From positions 310,001-374,000 of the forward strand of contig JADKGN010000004.1 in NCBI GenBank assembly GCA_016722705.1: a stretch of 64,000 nucleotides of DNA, written 5' to 3'. A program made the position numbers and the translations under genes. Positions 50,522 through 60,305 of the stretch are shown piece after piece. This stretch comes from Candidatus Dechloromonas phosphoritropha (GTDB lineage: Bacteria > Pseudomonadota > Gammaproteobacteria > Burkholderiales > Rhodocyclaceae). The notes under the pieces are model-generated. The model did no database searches, was not told where the DNA came from, and saw nothing but the letters and a program-made list of their open reading frames with translations. Within the stretch, counting starts at the first letter, position 1, and each line of letters begins with the position of its first letter.

Positions 50522-51724
50522 TTAAGGTCCGACTGCCTTCTGTCCATTCGTTGCTGTGCCTTCAACCTTGGCATTAACATGCGCCACGGTAACCAATGCC
50601 GACGAGATCAAGATGACCAGAACAACCGTTCCGCTGAGGTAGCTTGGTAATGACAGCACTTCTTTGGCGCTGAGGTACAGCAACACGGTTATCAGGCCGC
50701 GAGGGGCGATCCACGCCAGGGAACCGGCCAATTCATTCCCGCTTAGTTTCAACATGGCAATTCGCCCCGAGTAAACCACGCTCAACACCAGCGCGGCAGC
50801 CATCCAGGCGCGGGGTGAGGCAAGATCGGACAGATCGGTCCAGTAACCGAGGAGAATGAAAAAGAAACCGCGCACCGCGAATGTGAGTTCCCGTACCAGA
50901 GTCTTGAATTCATTCAGGGTGGCCTCGTAGCTTTCGTCCATCCAGCCACGCAGAGGCCGCCAGCGCGTGATCAGCGTCGGATTGTTCAGCACCAGGCCGA
51001 ACAAAAGCACCATGATGAGCGGGGACAAGTGCAACAGCCTGCCGGCGGCATAGAGCCCAAATAGCCCTGCGAGCAATGGAATGAACCGGACATGTCCATC
51101 GATGCGCATCAGCACCAGAACCAAGCCCACGGAACTGACGACAGCCATCAAGAACGAGAGCGCGCCGCCACCCAGCAAACTCATCACGATGCCGCCGATG
51201 GTGCCATCGGAATTGACCAGCGCAAAGAAAATGAGGATGCCCAGAATGTCAGATAACGAACTTTCGTAAACCACGAACTCTTTGCCGTGGTCGGGAAGGA
51301 AATGGCTGCTCGAGATGGCGATCGCACTGCTGATGACGGCAAACGGTATGGCGAGGATCGTCGCCTGGAAGAGAGTAAGCGGTAGCGCCAGCATAGCCAA
51401 GGCGGCGAATACCATGACGCAAAGCACGAAACCGGCAACGGCCATTGCGATAGCCCCCGCGGCCATCTTGATGCGATCCCGGCGCAGTTGGATGTCAAGC
51501 GCCCCTTCCAGAACGATCAAGATCAGCCCTATCGTACCGACGACCGGAACCGTGATTCCAAGCCCGTCGAGTGCGAACCCAAAGGAGGCCAGCAGGGGCT
51601 TGGCGAAGAACCCGAGTGCGACCAGCACGATCACGGCAGGCAGACCAAGTACGCGACTAAGTCGCTCGACGCCGAAAGCGGCAAGCAGAAAGACCGAGGC
51701 GATAAGGATCGCGGGATAGGTCAT
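50522..51724 (-). CDS. Cation/proton antiporter (CPA family)
   Basis: 400 residues from ATG 51724, with about 12 membrane helices and the Na/H-exchanger fold. It starts PAILIASVFLLAAFGVERLS and has SSSHFLPDHGKEFVVYESSL with an acidic ESSLSDILG site expected for ion binding, and a C-terminal IAPRGLITVLLYLSA segment. Probably exchanges Na or K for protons. No TrkA-type regulatory domain. Upstream of the LapA-like gene. Confidence 0.87.
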   Translation of the reverse strand: MTYPAILIASVFLLAAFGVERLSRVLGLPAVIVLVALGFFAKPLLASFGFALDGLGITVPVVGTIGLILIVLEGALDIQLRRDRIKMAAGAIAMAVAGFVLCVMVFAALAMLALPLTLFQATILAIPFAVISSAIAISSSHFLPDHGKEFVVYESSLSDILGILIFFALVNSDGTIGGIVMSLLGGGALSFLMAVVSSVGLVLVLMRIDGHVRFIPLLAGLFGLYAAGRLLHLSPLIMVLLFGLVLNNPTLITRWRPLRGWMDESYEATLNEFKTLVRELTFAVRGFFFILLGYWTDLSDLASPRAWMAAALVLSVVYSGRIAMLKLSGNELAGSLAWIAPRGLITVLLYLSAKEVLSLPSYLSGTVVLVILISSALVTVAHVNAKVEGTATNGQKAVGP

Positions 51725-51776
51725 TTGACGCCTGGCTGGAGATGTTGATCGAAAATCGGTGACGAACGCGGACCCA

Positions 51777-52619
51777 TCATACGAATGATCGCATGCGCAT
51801 GCCACCTTTGCCATCCTGCTTCACTTCATACATCAGTTTGTCCGCCAGCCTGAGCATTCTCGCGAAATCGTTATCCGGCTTTTCAAAACATGCGACTCCG
51901 ACGCTGGCGGTAACCGGTGCAAAGGTCGTCAGGGCCGTCCCCACGGCCGCCACAATTTTGTTGCTTGCCTCTGTTGCCGCATTGCAATCGATTTCAGGCA
52001 GGACAACGCCAAACTCGTCACCGCCGAGCCGCGCCACCGTGTCGGTGGTACGGAGGGTTTTCCTCAATGCGTCGGCAACCGACTTCAGTGCCGTATCGCC
52101 CACATCATGACCGCGACTGTCGTTCAGTTGCTTGAAGTTGTCCAGATCGAGAAAGACAACCGCCACCGGGTGGTCATAACGTAGCGCTCGCCCTACCTCG
52201 GAATGCCCGGCTTCGAGAAAAGCGCGCCGGTTCATGAGCCCGGTAAGGGCGTCATGCGATGCCAATTCGATTTCACGTTGCAACAGCGTTCGTATCCGTG
52301 CGGTCAAATAGGCGACGAAACAATAAGTGGCCATCCGGACAGAGCCGTTCAAATAAACTATCTGAATTTCGCGAGGCCCTTGGTACGACAGCACGTCAGT
52401 AGCAGCCCACATAATGACAGCCAGCGCGGCTGCAGCTACCCCGTGACTAAAACCGCACACCCATGTTACGAAAAAGACCGGGATAATCGTAACAGAGGCA
52501 AAAGCATACTCTGTATCGGTAGAGTGACGGAGAACACCAAGAATTACGATTGCCAGCGCTGCGACAGCCCAGGTGACAAGCAGTTTCCCGCGCACCAGGA
52601 GTTTTTTGAGGATATCCAT
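51777..52619 (-). CDS. Membrane diguanylate cyclase (GGDEF)
   Basis: 280 residues from ATG 52619 (MDILKKLLVRGKLLVTWAVA). Three to four membrane helices span residues 12-110, then a GGDEF domain with ARLGGDEFGVVLPE and an I-site RTTD five residues before it. Makes c-di-GMP. It is divergent from the HD-GYP gene across a 181-base spacer, an arrangement that pairs synthesis and degradation. Confidence 0.88.
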   Translation of the reverse strand: MDILKKLLVRGKLLVTWAVAALAIVILGVLRHSTDTEYAFASVTIIPVFFVTWVCGFSHGVAAAALAVIMWAATDVLSYQGPREIQIVYLNGSVRMATYCFVAYLTARIRTLLQREIELASHDALTGLMNRRAFLEAGHSEVGRALRYDHPVAVVFLDLDNFKQLNDSRGHDVGDTALKSVADALRKTLRTTDTVARLGGDEFGVVLPEIDCNAATEASNKIVAAVGTALTTFAPVTASVGVACFEKPDNDFARMLRLADKLMYEVKQDGKGGMRMRSFV

Positions 52620-52800
52620 ATGGCAATCAGAGTGAACCCAGATTTCTGGGGATGGGTGCAGGTTGCTATCAGGCAATAATAGCCGCATTGTTGCTATCCA
52701 TGGCATCGTTGATTTGGAACGACCTGGATGATCGGCGCAGGGCACGGCAGTTTATTGTTCTCGGCCTCAAATTTGAAGTGCAACGCTGGAAGGGAACGCC

Positions 52801-53577
52801 ATGAAGAATTCGCATTCAAGCCCGAACGCTTCCGCCACCAGGTATGGCAAGCCGCTTTGCTCGATATGCGGGGCCACGACGAGCGCACGGCAATACCACA
52901 AGCTGGCAGACCGCTGGATTTGCGAGTACTGCTTGTTTGAATCCCGCAAGCAACTAGCTGGTCTGGTCGACAAGCATCCCTACGAAGATTTTGTCGAATC
53001 GCTCGCCGCCGCACTTGACCTTCGAGAGAGCGAAACCGGCTTGCACTCCAAACGAGTAGCCTCGCATACGCTGATCCTCGCACGTCATCATTATTCAGAC
53101 GCGGCAATACTCCGTGAAATATACTGGGGCAGCCTGCTTCATGACATAGGCAAGATCGGTGTACCCGATGCGATACTTTTGAAGCCAGGGCCGCTGTCGG
53201 AAGCGGAATGGCAGGTGATGCGCCTTCATCCTGAATATGGCAGTAGTATTCTGGAGAAAGCTCCCTTCCTTTCTCTTGCCAGGCAGATTGTTCTCTGCCA
53301 CGAGGAAAGATATGACGGCTCGGGTTATCCGCAAGCGCTGAAGGCAGAAGCCATTCCTTTGCCCGCTCGCTTGTTTGCCGTCATCGACACTCTCGATGCC
53401 ATGACGTTCGATAGACCTTACCGAAAAGCGCTCCCGTTTGACGCGGCCAAGGCGGAAATCCTCAGGATGTCCGGCAGTCAGTTCGACCCGGTTGCGGTAG
53501 AGTCCTTCCTCAAGGAAGAGCAGTTGCTCAGGGAAATGACGGCCGTGGATCGTCTCGACGGAGGGCGGACGGACTGA
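52801..53577 (+). CDS. HD-GYP c-di-GMP phosphodiesterase with N-terminal zinc finger
   Basis: 258 residues. Cys20/Cys23 (CSIC) and Cys41/Cys44 (CEYC) form a predicted zinc finger. An HD-GYP domain follows: His82, HDIGKIGVPD (His114, Asp115), His143 in LHPEYGSSI and CHEERYDGSGYP with the GYP motif. Expected to hydrolyse c-di-GMP, possibly opposing the divergent cyclase. Soluble. The zinc finger fused to HD-GYP may be a redox or metal input. Confidence 0.88.
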   Translation: MKNSHSSPNASATRYGKPLCSICGATTSARQYHKLADRWICEYCLFESRKQLAGLVDKHPYEDFVESLAAALDLRESETGLHSKRVASHTLILARHHYSDAAILREIYWGSLLHDIGKIGVPDAILLKPGPLSEAEWQVMRLHPEYGSSILEKAPFLSLARQIVLCHEERYDGSGYPQALKAEAIPLPARLFAVIDTLDAMTFDRPYRKALPFDAAKAEILRMSGSQFDPVAVESFLKEEQLLREMTAVDRLDGGRTD

Positions 53578-53643
53578 TTTCGACTGCGTCGGTAGGCTGA
53601 CCAACCAATTGTTTATCAACGGGCACCGCCCACGCTGTTGCGG

Positions 53644-55854
53644 TCAACCCCTTGATCGGGCTGTTTTCCGCGGCGGCTTGTCGTCGACGAGAACGAAGTC
53701 GATCTTGTTGGTTTCGAGGTCGGCGCGCACCAGCCTGACGCGCACGCGATCGCCGAGACGGAAACGCTGCCCGGTGCGCTCGCCGAGCATCTGGTGCTTG
53801 ATGTTATCGAACTGGAAGTAGTCGGCGCCCAGTTCCGAGACGTGCACCAGACCTTCGATGTAGATCGTGTCGAGCGCCACGAAGATACCGAAGGCAGTCA
53901 CCGCCGAAATCGTGCCATCGAATTCCTCGCCGATGCGCTCCTTCATGAAGAAGCACTTGAGCCAGTTTTCGACATCGCGCGTCGCCTCGTCGGCCCGGCG
54001 CTCGGTCGCCGAACAGTGCAGGCCGATGTCGTCCCAGTTTCCCGCCGGCGTGTACTTCGCGCCGGCGAGCACGGCCTTGATGGCGCGATGGACCAGCAGG
54101 TCGGGGTAACGGCGGATCGGTGAGGTGAAATGCGTGTAATGCTCGTAGGCCAGTCCGAAGTGGCCGACGTTGTCAGGGCTGTACAGCGCCTGCTTGAGCG
54201 AGCGCAGCATCACCGTCTGCAGGAGCTGAAAATCCGGGCGCTGCTTGACCTGCTCCAGCAGGACGGCGTAATCCTTGGCCCGCGGATCGTCACCACCACC
54301 CAGTGCCAGCCCGAATTCGCCGAGGAAGGTCCGCAGGTTCTTGAGCTTTTCTGCCGACGGGCCCTCGTGGATGCGATAGAGGCAGGTCTGCTTGTGACCG
54401 GCAAGGAAATCCGAAGCACAGACGTTGGCAGCCAGCATGCATTCCTCGATGATCCGGTGTGCGTCGTTGCGCACGACCGGAACGATATTCTCGATCTTGC
54501 CCTGTTCATTGAAGACCATCTGGGTTTCAGTGGTCTCGAAGTCGATCGCCCCACGCTCCCCGCGCGCCGCGTGCAGGGTCTTGAACAACTTGTAAAGATT
54601 GAGCAACTGCGGCTGCAACCCGATGTGAAAGTCCGTTTCCGGTTGCGCCGCGCCCGACAGCCACGACCATACCTGGTTGTAGGTCAGCCGTGCCTGCGAG
54701 CGGAATGCCGCCGGGTAGAATCGGTACTTGCCGATCACGCCGCCAGCACCAATTTCCATGTCGCAGACCATTGCCAGCCGGTCGGCTTCGGGGTTCAGCG
54801 AACAGATGCCATTGGAGAGTTTTTCCGGCAGCATCGGAATCACCCGGCGTGGAAAATAGATCGAGTTGCCGCGCTCCATCGCTTCCGCATCGAGCGCCAT
54901 GGCAGGCTGAACGTAATGCGATACGTCGGCGATCGCCACCACAAGCCGCCAGCCACGGCTCCTCTTCTCGCAGTAGACGGCATCGTCGAAATCGCGCGCC
55001 GTCTCGCCGTCGATGGTCACCAGCGGCAATCCGCGCAGATCCTCGCGTCCCACGAGATCGGCCTTTTTGATACTGTCTGGCAGCGCCTGGTTCTCATCCA
55101 GCGCTGCTTTCGAAAACTCGAACGGCAGATCGTGCTTGCGCAGCGCAATTTCGATCTCCATGCCCGGATCGGCATAATTGCCGAGCACCTCGGAAATGCG
55201 CCCAATCGGCTTCGAGAACTTGCTCGGCTGCTCGATGATGTCGACCATGACGACCTGCCCGGACTGCGGGCGGATCTTCGGCCGCTTCTCCGGCGGCACC
55301 AGGATGTCCTGGGCAATGCGCTTGTTCTCCGGCACCACGAAAACCAGGCCGTGCTCGACGAGCACCCGGCCGACGACGCGGGTATTGGCGCGCTCGGTGA
55401 CTTCGACGATGCTGCCCTCGGGGCGTCCCTTGCGGTCGATGCCGGTGAGTCGCACCAAGGCGCGGTCACCGTGCAGCGCCTTGGCCATCTGGTGCTGGTC
55501 GAGAAAGATGTCCGCACTGCCGTCGTCGGGGATCAGGAAGCCGTAGCCGTCCGGGTGGCCCTGTATCCTGCCCGGCGTCAGGCTGGCCCGCTCGGGCAGG
55601 ATATAGGCGCCTTTGCGGTTGCGCATCAACTGGCCTTCGCGTTCCATGGCGCCGAGCCGGCGCTGGAACATCTCCTGCTCGGTTACGGTGATGTCGAGCA
55701 GTCCGGTCAATTCAGCGAACGTGACCGGACGACCTGCGTCAGCCAATACCTGCGAGACGTATTCGCGTGACGGGAGAGGTAGGCCATAACGGGCCGCTTC
55801 GCGCTCGAAGAAGGGGTCGGCACGGCGGATTGCCGATGGCTTTTTCCTTGACAT
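53644..55854 (-). CDS. rnr: Ribonuclease R
   Basis: A 736-residue 3'-5' exoribonuclease that degrades structured RNA. Two cold-shock domains (LTPGRIQGHPDGYGFLIPDD) precede the RNB catalytic domain (ETARDFDDAVYCE with active-site Asp residues; FTSPIRRYPDLLVHRAI) and a C-terminal S1 domain (FDGTISAVTAFGIFVALDTI). The basic tail is short (DKPPRKTARSRG). The start at 55854 lies on the opposite strand to the tRNA-Leu -35 box, so the two promoters interleave. Confidence 0.94.
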   Translation of the reverse strand: MSRKKPSAIRRADPFFEREAARYGLPLPSREYVSQVLADAGRPVTFAELTGLLDITVTEQEMFQRRLGAMEREGQLMRNRKGAYILPERASLTPGRIQGHPDGYGFLIPDDGSADIFLDQHQMAKALHGDRALVRLTGIDRKGRPEGSIVEVTERANTRVVGRVLVEHGLVFVVPENKRIAQDILVPPEKRPKIRPQSGQVVMVDIIEQPSKFSKPIGRISEVLGNYADPGMEIEIALRKHDLPFEFSKAALDENQALPDSIKKADLVGREDLRGLPLVTIDGETARDFDDAVYCEKRSRGWRLVVAIADVSHYVQPAMALDAEAMERGNSIYFPRRVIPMLPEKLSNGICSLNPEADRLAMVCDMEIGAGGVIGKYRFYPAAFRSQARLTYNQVWSWLSGAAQPETDFHIGLQPQLLNLYKLFKTLHAARGERGAIDFETTETQMVFNEQGKIENIVPVVRNDAHRIIEECMLAANVCASDFLAGHKQTCLYRIHEGPSAEKLKNLRTFLGEFGLALGGGDDPRAKDYAVLLEQVKQRPDFQLLQTVMLRSLKQALYSPDNVGHFGLAYEHYTHFTSPIRRYPDLLVHRAIKAVLAGAKYTPAGNWDDIGLHCSATERRADEATRDVENWLKCFFMKERIGEEFDGTISAVTAFGIFVALDTIYIEGLVHVSELGADYFQFDNIKHQMLGERTGQRFRLGDRVRVRLVRADLETNKIDFVLVDDKPPRKTARSRG

Positions 55855-55875
55855 GCAATTCACTTTCTTTATAAT
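55848..55875 (+). promoter_or_regulatory. Sigma70 promoter of tRNA-Leu
   Basis: TTGACA (55848-55853), 16-bp spacer, TATAAT (55870-55875), both perfect. The tRNA begins 20 bases after the -10. The -35 overlaps the first codon of rnr on the other strand. Confidence 0.88.
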
Positions 55876-55895
55876 CAGCCGCTCTTCGCACCTGT

Positions 55896-55980
<85 letters not shown>

Positions 55981-55993
55981 GCGATCTTGATGG

Positions 55994-56021
55994 AAGGCCT
56001 TGTCTCGACAAGGCCTTTTTT
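55994..56021 (+). terminator. Intrinsic terminator of tRNA-Leu
   Basis: AAGGCCTTGTC-TC-GACAAGGCCTT, an 11-bp stem followed by TTTT, 14 bases after the CCA end. Confidence 0.9.
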
Positions 56022-56024
56022 CAT

Positions 56025-56060
56025 TTTCGCGGCAATTTCCCGGTCGACCGCAACCGGCCG
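56025..56060 (+). repeat. GTCGACCGC repeat after tRNA-Leu
   Basis: TTTTCGCGGCAATTTCCCGG followed by TCGACCGCAACCGG, core 56043-56051, immediately beyond the tRNA terminator. Confidence 0.6.
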
Positions 56061-56174
56061 CCAACAGTTCAGCAGCGATTGTCTCACAGGGCGAAACACC
56101 GGCCTGTAACAATTCCTCACATTTCCGCCCTGCCCCGCCGTCATCGGCCAGCGCCCCACTGCGTTACTTGGCTT

Positions 56175-56570
56175 ATGAAAACGACCATCATCTCACTCTG
56201 CGGCGCACTCTGCATCGCACTCGGAACTTCCAGCCCGGCACTGGCCGACAACGGACACGACCGCAGCTATTACCGCCCGGTTCCCCGGCAATACGGCCAC
56301 GGCGACTACCGGCCGGCACCCCCCCGATATGACCACGACCACCGTCGTGGCTACGGCTGGGCCGGCCCGGCCGCCCTGCTGGCGATCACCGGCATCGCCG
56401 CCGGAATTGCTGCCTCGACTTACTACGCGCCGGCCCCGGCCTACGTCTCGCCCCAGCCGGCCTATGTCGCCCCGGCAGCCGGCTACTGGAACTATTGTGG
56501 ATCGGCCGGACAGTACTACCCAAACGTCGATTACTGCCCCGAGGGCTGGCAACCGGTCCCCGCCCGCTGA
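56175..56570 (+). CDS. Exported Tyr/Pro-rich small protein
   Basis: 131 residues. A signal peptide (IISLCGALCIALGTSSPALA) precedes a Tyr/His/Arg/Pro-rich segment, a glycine/alanine hydrophobic stretch (GPAALLAITGIAAGIAAS) and a C-terminal YWNYCGSAGQYYPNVDYCPE motif. That last motif recurs in many small proteobacterial envelope proteins of unknown function, where its two Cys probably form a disulfide. No clear ribosome site. Confidence 0.7.
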   Translation: MKTTIISLCGALCIALGTSSPALADNGHDRSYYRPVPRQYGHGDYRPAPPRYDHDHRRGYGWAGPAALLAITGIAAGIAASTYYAPAPAYVSPQPAYVAPAAGYWNYCGSAGQYYPNVDYCPEGWQPVPAR

Positions 56571-56647
56571 CCGACACGGGCCCGTCGACTGAACACCGGC
56601 AAGGCGATAGAGTGCGCTGTTGTCGCCCCGATGCCGCCCTGCTGCCC

Positions 56648-57658
56648 ATGCGCCGACTGTTGATCTTCTGGCTCTTCATTGCCTGCTCGCTCCCGGAAAT
56701 TGCCGGCGCCGGACAGGCCTATCCGTTCTCGATAAGCGCCGAACGCAGCGGCGCCGGCAGCGACCTGATAGCCCGGAATCGCGGCCCGGCGCCGGTATCG
56801 GTACGGCTGATACTGAGCGCGATGGACAACGTCAGTACCACCCAGCCGCTGCCCGTCCATGCCGTCGTCCGCCCCTACAGTGAAGTGCTGCTTCTGCGGA
56901 TCCGCCCGACCTACCCGGGACGCGGCCTGCGCTTCTCGACGCAATCGACTTTCAGCGTCGGCAGCTTCCACGCCATCCCCGACCCGCGTGCCACCTATCG
57001 CCTGCCCTTCGCCAACGGGCGGAGCTTCGTCATCAGCCAGGCGTCTGGCGGTCCGCTGACCACCCACACCACCGATGACAGCGAGCATGCCGTCGATTTC
57101 ACGATGCCCGAGAATACGCCCGTTGTCGCCGCCCGCGATGGTGTGGTGATCGAGACTGAAGCGGCAAACCGCTTCGGCGGCAACGATAAGGTGCTGCTGG
57201 CCAGGGCCAACTACGTCCGCATCCTGCATGCCGACGAAACCGTGGCGACCTACGCTCATCTGGCGCCCGGCGGGGTCCGCGTGCGTCCGGGAGATAAGAT
57301 AAGGGCCGGAACCGTCATCGGGCTTTCGGGCGCCACCGGCTACACTTCCGGCCCGCACCTGCACTTCGTGGTCCAGAAACTGGTGCGCAGGAACGAAGGG
57401 TTTGCGATGGTTTCGGTGCCCTTCCGCTTCTTTGTCGGCGATCCGCCCTACGTCTTCGAGCCGAAGTTCCGCCAGTTGGCGACGGCCGACTATGCGACGC
57501 CCGGCAAGGCACCGCCGCTTGCCAACGCCCCACAGGAAGTCGTCTTGGGGGATGATGGGCGGGTCTTTCAGGCCCGTTCGCCGCGCCCCGGAGGTCAACG
57601 AGCCCGTGGCTCAAATCCCCTCGTGGGACAACCGCCGCCGGGCGGCACTGGCCAGTGA
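56648..57658 (+). CDS. M23-family (LytM-type) peptidase
   Basis: 336 residues with a signal peptide (LLIFWLFIACSLPEIAGA). A beta-sandwich N-terminal region is followed by a LytM domain: SEHAVDFTMP (zinc His and Asp, about residue 155), ADETVATYAHLAPGGV and GPHLHFVV (HxH). The zinc set H-D-H is intact, so it can cleave peptidoglycan cross-links, and it acts in the periplasm. The tail is Gly/Pro-rich. The final bases abut the purA stop, with the two genes convergent. Confidence 0.88.
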   Translation: MRRLLIFWLFIACSLPEIAGAGQAYPFSISAERSGAGSDLIARNRGPAPVSVRLILSAMDNVSTTQPLPVHAVVRPYSEVLLLRIRPTYPGRGLRFSTQSTFSVGSFHAIPDPRATYRLPFANGRSFVISQASGGPLTTHTTDDSEHAVDFTMPENTPVVAARDGVVIETEAANRFGGNDKVLLARANYVRILHADETVATYAHLAPGGVRVRPGDKIRAGTVIGLSGATGYTSGPHLHFVVQKLVRRNEGFAMVSVPFRFFVGDPPYVFEPKFRQLATADYATPGKAPPLANAPQEVVLGDDGRVFQARSPRPGGQRARGSNPLVGQPPPGGTGQ

Positions 57659-58966
57659 TTACTCGAAGGGATGCTGCCTGAGAATGGTCTCGTCGCGTTC
57701 GGGACCGGTCGAGATGATGGCAACCGGCACCTGACAAAGCTCCTCCAGACGATTGAGGTAGGCCTGGGCATTGGCCGGCAGATCCTGCCAGCGCTTGGCG
57801 CCGAAGGTCGTTTCCGACCAGCCGGGCATCGTTTCGTAGATCGGCTCGCAACGAGCGACTTCGTCGGCGCCTATGGGCAGCAGATCGAGGACCTTGCCGT
57901 CAAGCCGATAGCCGTTGCAGATCCTGAGTTCCGCGAGGCCGTCGAGCACGTCGAGCTTGGTGATGCACAGCCCGGTCAGGCCGTTGATGCGGCCGGAACG
58001 ACGCAGCGCCGCGGCATCGAACCATCCGCAACGGCGCTTGCGCCCGGTGACCGTGCCGAACTCCCTGCCGACCTGCGACATCTGATAACCCGGCGCGCCG
58101 GCGGTGTCGATGTCGAGTTCACTCGGAAAGGGACCGCCGCCGACACGGGTGCAGTAAGCCTTGGTAATGCCCAGCACATAGTGCAGCATGCCGGGACCAA
58201 TGCCGGCGCCTGCGGAAGCCTGACCGGCAACGCAGTTCGAGGATGTCACGAACGGGTAGGTGCCGTGGTCGATATCGAGCAAGGCGCCCTGCGCGCCCTC
58301 GAACAGCAGATTCTGGCCGGCCTGGTTGGCCGCGTAGAGTGCCGCCGAGACGTCGGCCACCAGCGGGCGGATCTGCTCGGCGTCGGCCATCGCCTGATCG
58401 AGCACCATTTGATAGTCGACTGCAGGTGCCTTGAAATACTCGGTCAGCACGAAGTTGTGATAGGCGAGGACTTCCTGCAGTTTCCCGGCGAAGCGCTCCG
58501 GGTTGAACAGGTCATACACGCGCAGGCCGCGCCGCGAAACCTTGTCCTCATAGGTCGGTCCGATACCCTTGCCGGTCGTGCCGATCTTCTGGTCATCTGC
58601 CTTGGCGTCCTCGCGCGCCTTGTCGATGGCGGAATGGTAAGGCAGGATGATCGGGCAGCCGGGGCTGATCTTGAGGCGCGAGCGTACTTCGATGCCCCCT
58701 TCTTCGAGTTTGGCGATTTCGGCCAGCAGGTGGTGGATATCGAGCACCACGCCGTTGCCGATGTAGCACTTGACCCCGTCGCGGACGATGCCCGAGGGCA
58801 CCAGATTCAGCTTGTAGACCTGTTCACCGACGACCAGGGTGTGCCCCGCATTGTGCCCGCCCTGAAAACGCACGACCCCCTGCGCATGGTCAGTCAGCCA
58901 GTCGACGATCTTGCCCTTTCCTTCGTCACCCCACTGGGTGCCGACCACGATAACGTTCTTGGCCAT
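57659..58966 (-). CDS. purA: Adenylosuccinate synthetase
   Basis: 435 residues. Joins IMP and aspartate with GTP to give adenylosuccinate. VGTQWGDEGKGKIVDWLT (residues 9-26), FQGGHNAGHTL, IGPTYEDKVSRRGL and the C-terminal STGPERDETIL are complete. It is the last gene of the hfq-hflXKC-hisZ block, beginning 2 bases after the hisZ stop. Confidence 0.96.
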   Translation of the reverse strand: MAKNVIVVGTQWGDEGKGKIVDWLTDHAQGVVRFQGGHNAGHTLVVGEQVYKLNLVPSGIVRDGVKCYIGNGVVLDIHHLLAEIAKLEEGGIEVRSRLKISPGCPIILPYHSAIDKAREDAKADDQKIGTTGKGIGPTYEDKVSRRGLRVYDLFNPERFAGKLQEVLAYHNFVLTEYFKAPAVDYQMVLDQAMADAEQIRPLVADVSAALYAANQAGQNLLFEGAQGALLDIDHGTYPFVTSSNCVAGQASAGAGIGPGMLHYVLGITKAYCTRVGGGPFPSELDIDTAGAPGYQMSQVGREFGTVTGRKRRCGWFDAAALRRSGRINGLTGLCITKLDVLDGLAELRICNGYRLDGKVLDLLPIGADEVARCEPIYETMPGWSETTFGAKRWQDLPANAQAYLNRLEELCQVPVAIISTGPERDETILRQHPFE

Positions 58967-58968
58967 GT

Positions 58969-60123
58969 CTAGTCCTCTTGTATTGCTTCGATGATCCAGC
59001 GGGCGCCGACCTGTGCGAGCTTTCTGTCGCAGACCGGCCCTTCGCAGGCGGTTTCCCCTGGCAGCAGCTCGACGACGATTTCTCCCTGCTCGCGCAGCGC
59101 GGCGATGTGTGCGGCAAGTTCTTGATCATGCGCGGCACGCGGCGCCAGGATGGCCCGCGACAGCTTCCCGGCCGGCGCCAGGCGCGCCACTTCGCGCAGA
59201 TCCATCGAGAAGCCGGTCGCCGGACGCGCCCGTCCGAAGACCTTGCCGGCGCCATCGTAGCGGCCGCCCAGCGCGACGGCTGCCGGATAGTCGGGGCAGT
59301 AGGCGGCGAAGACCACACCATTGTGATAGTGATAACCGCGCAGATCGGAAAGATCGAGGGAAAACGGCAGGTCTGAAGCCTGTGCCACGAGATGGCTCAA
59401 ATCCGCGAGCGCTGCGGCGATGGCCGGGAGTACCGGCAGTTCGGTGGCGGCGCGGTCAAGCAATTCGACGCCGCCGTAAAGTTGCGGCAGTCGCCGCAGG
59501 GCTTCCCGGATGGGTGAAGGCACTTCGGCGCAAGCTTCGACCAGCCCTGGAACATCTTTGGCCTGCAACAGGCCGCGAACCGTCTCTTCGGATTCCCGTG
59601 GCAGCCCGGCCGCTTCGGCCAGGGCCCGGAAAATGCCTACATGGCCAAGATCGATGCGATTGACCGGCACCTCAATCGTCGCCAGCGCGCCTGCCAACAG
59701 GCGAATCATCGCCAGGTCGGCGGCAATGCCGGCATGGCCGTAGAGTTCGGCGCCGATCTGCAACGGCTGGCGGCTGGCCGAAATACTCGCCGGCAGGGTA
59801 TGCAGCACGCTGTCGCAGTAGCACAGACGGGTCACTCCACAATGGTTGAGCAGGTGCGCATCGATGCGGGCGGCCTGCGGCGTGATGTCAGCGCGAACGC
59901 CCATGGTGCGCCCGGAAAGCTGGTCGGCCAACTTGAAGGTGCGCAGGTTGAGATTCTGCCCAGCCCCGGTCAGCAGCGACTCCAGGTATTCGAGCATCGG
60001 CGGTATGACGAATTCGAAGCCGTGACCGCGAAAATGGTCGAGCAAGGTCCGGCGCAGGCACTCTATGCGTTCGGCCTCGGCGGGAAGCGCATCGGCCATG
60101 TATTCGGGCAACAGCCAGTTCAT
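58969..60123 (-). CDS. hisZ: ATP phosphoribosyltransferase regulatory subunit
   Basis: 384 residues. A catalytically inactive HisRS paralogue that pairs with short HisG to start histidine synthesis. It has class II core motifs (MLEYLESLLTGAG, VRADITPQAARIDAHLLN) without the tRNA-binding end. Its presence implies a short-form hisG elsewhere. It overlaps the DUF2065 gene by four bases. Confidence 0.93.
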   Translation of the reverse strand: MNWLLPEYMADALPAEAERIECLRRTLLDHFRGHGFEFVIPPMLEYLESLLTGAGQNLNLRTFKLADQLSGRTMGVRADITPQAARIDAHLLNHCGVTRLCYCDSVLHTLPASISASRQPLQIGAELYGHAGIAADLAMIRLLAGALATIEVPVNRIDLGHVGIFRALAEAAGLPRESEETVRGLLQAKDVPGLVEACAEVPSPIREALRRLPQLYGGVELLDRAATELPVLPAIAAALADLSHLVAQASDLPFSLDLSDLRGYHYHNGVVFAAYCPDYPAAVALGGRYDGAGKVFGRARPATGFSMDLREVARLAPAGKLSRAILAPRAAHDQELAAHIAALREQGEIVVELLPGETACEGPVCDRKLAQVGARWIIEAIQED

Positions 60124-60305
60124 GAGAAAACCATGAGCAGAATCAGGCCGATGATCATCGAAGTGAGGCCGATGAAGCGTATCTGCCCGTCCGTAAGTTG
60201 GACGAGGCGGCGGAAGGTCTCACGCCAGGCAGCCGGCGCGACGAAGGGCATCAGGCCTTCGAGCACCAGCATCAGCGCGAAGGCCAGCAGCAGCGTCGAG
60301 GTCAT
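60120..60305 (-). CDS. DUF2065 (YjeT-like) small membrane protein
   Basis: 61 residues with two membrane helices (TLLLAFALMLVLEGLMPFVA and FIGLTSMIIGLILLMVFS). It lies in the usual place between hflC and hisZ and overlaps both by four bases. Function unknown; its constant location suggests a tie to HflKC or membrane quality control. Confidence 0.88.
   Translation of the reverse strand: MTSTLLLAFALMLVLEGLMPFVAPAAWRETFRRLVQLTDGQIRFIGLTSMIIGLILLMVFS

Noticed and set aside
57315..57851. Open frame opposite the M23 peptidase and purA junction
   Set aside because: Low-complexity Arg/Pro-rich composition and overlap with two well-supported genes mark it as a shadow.
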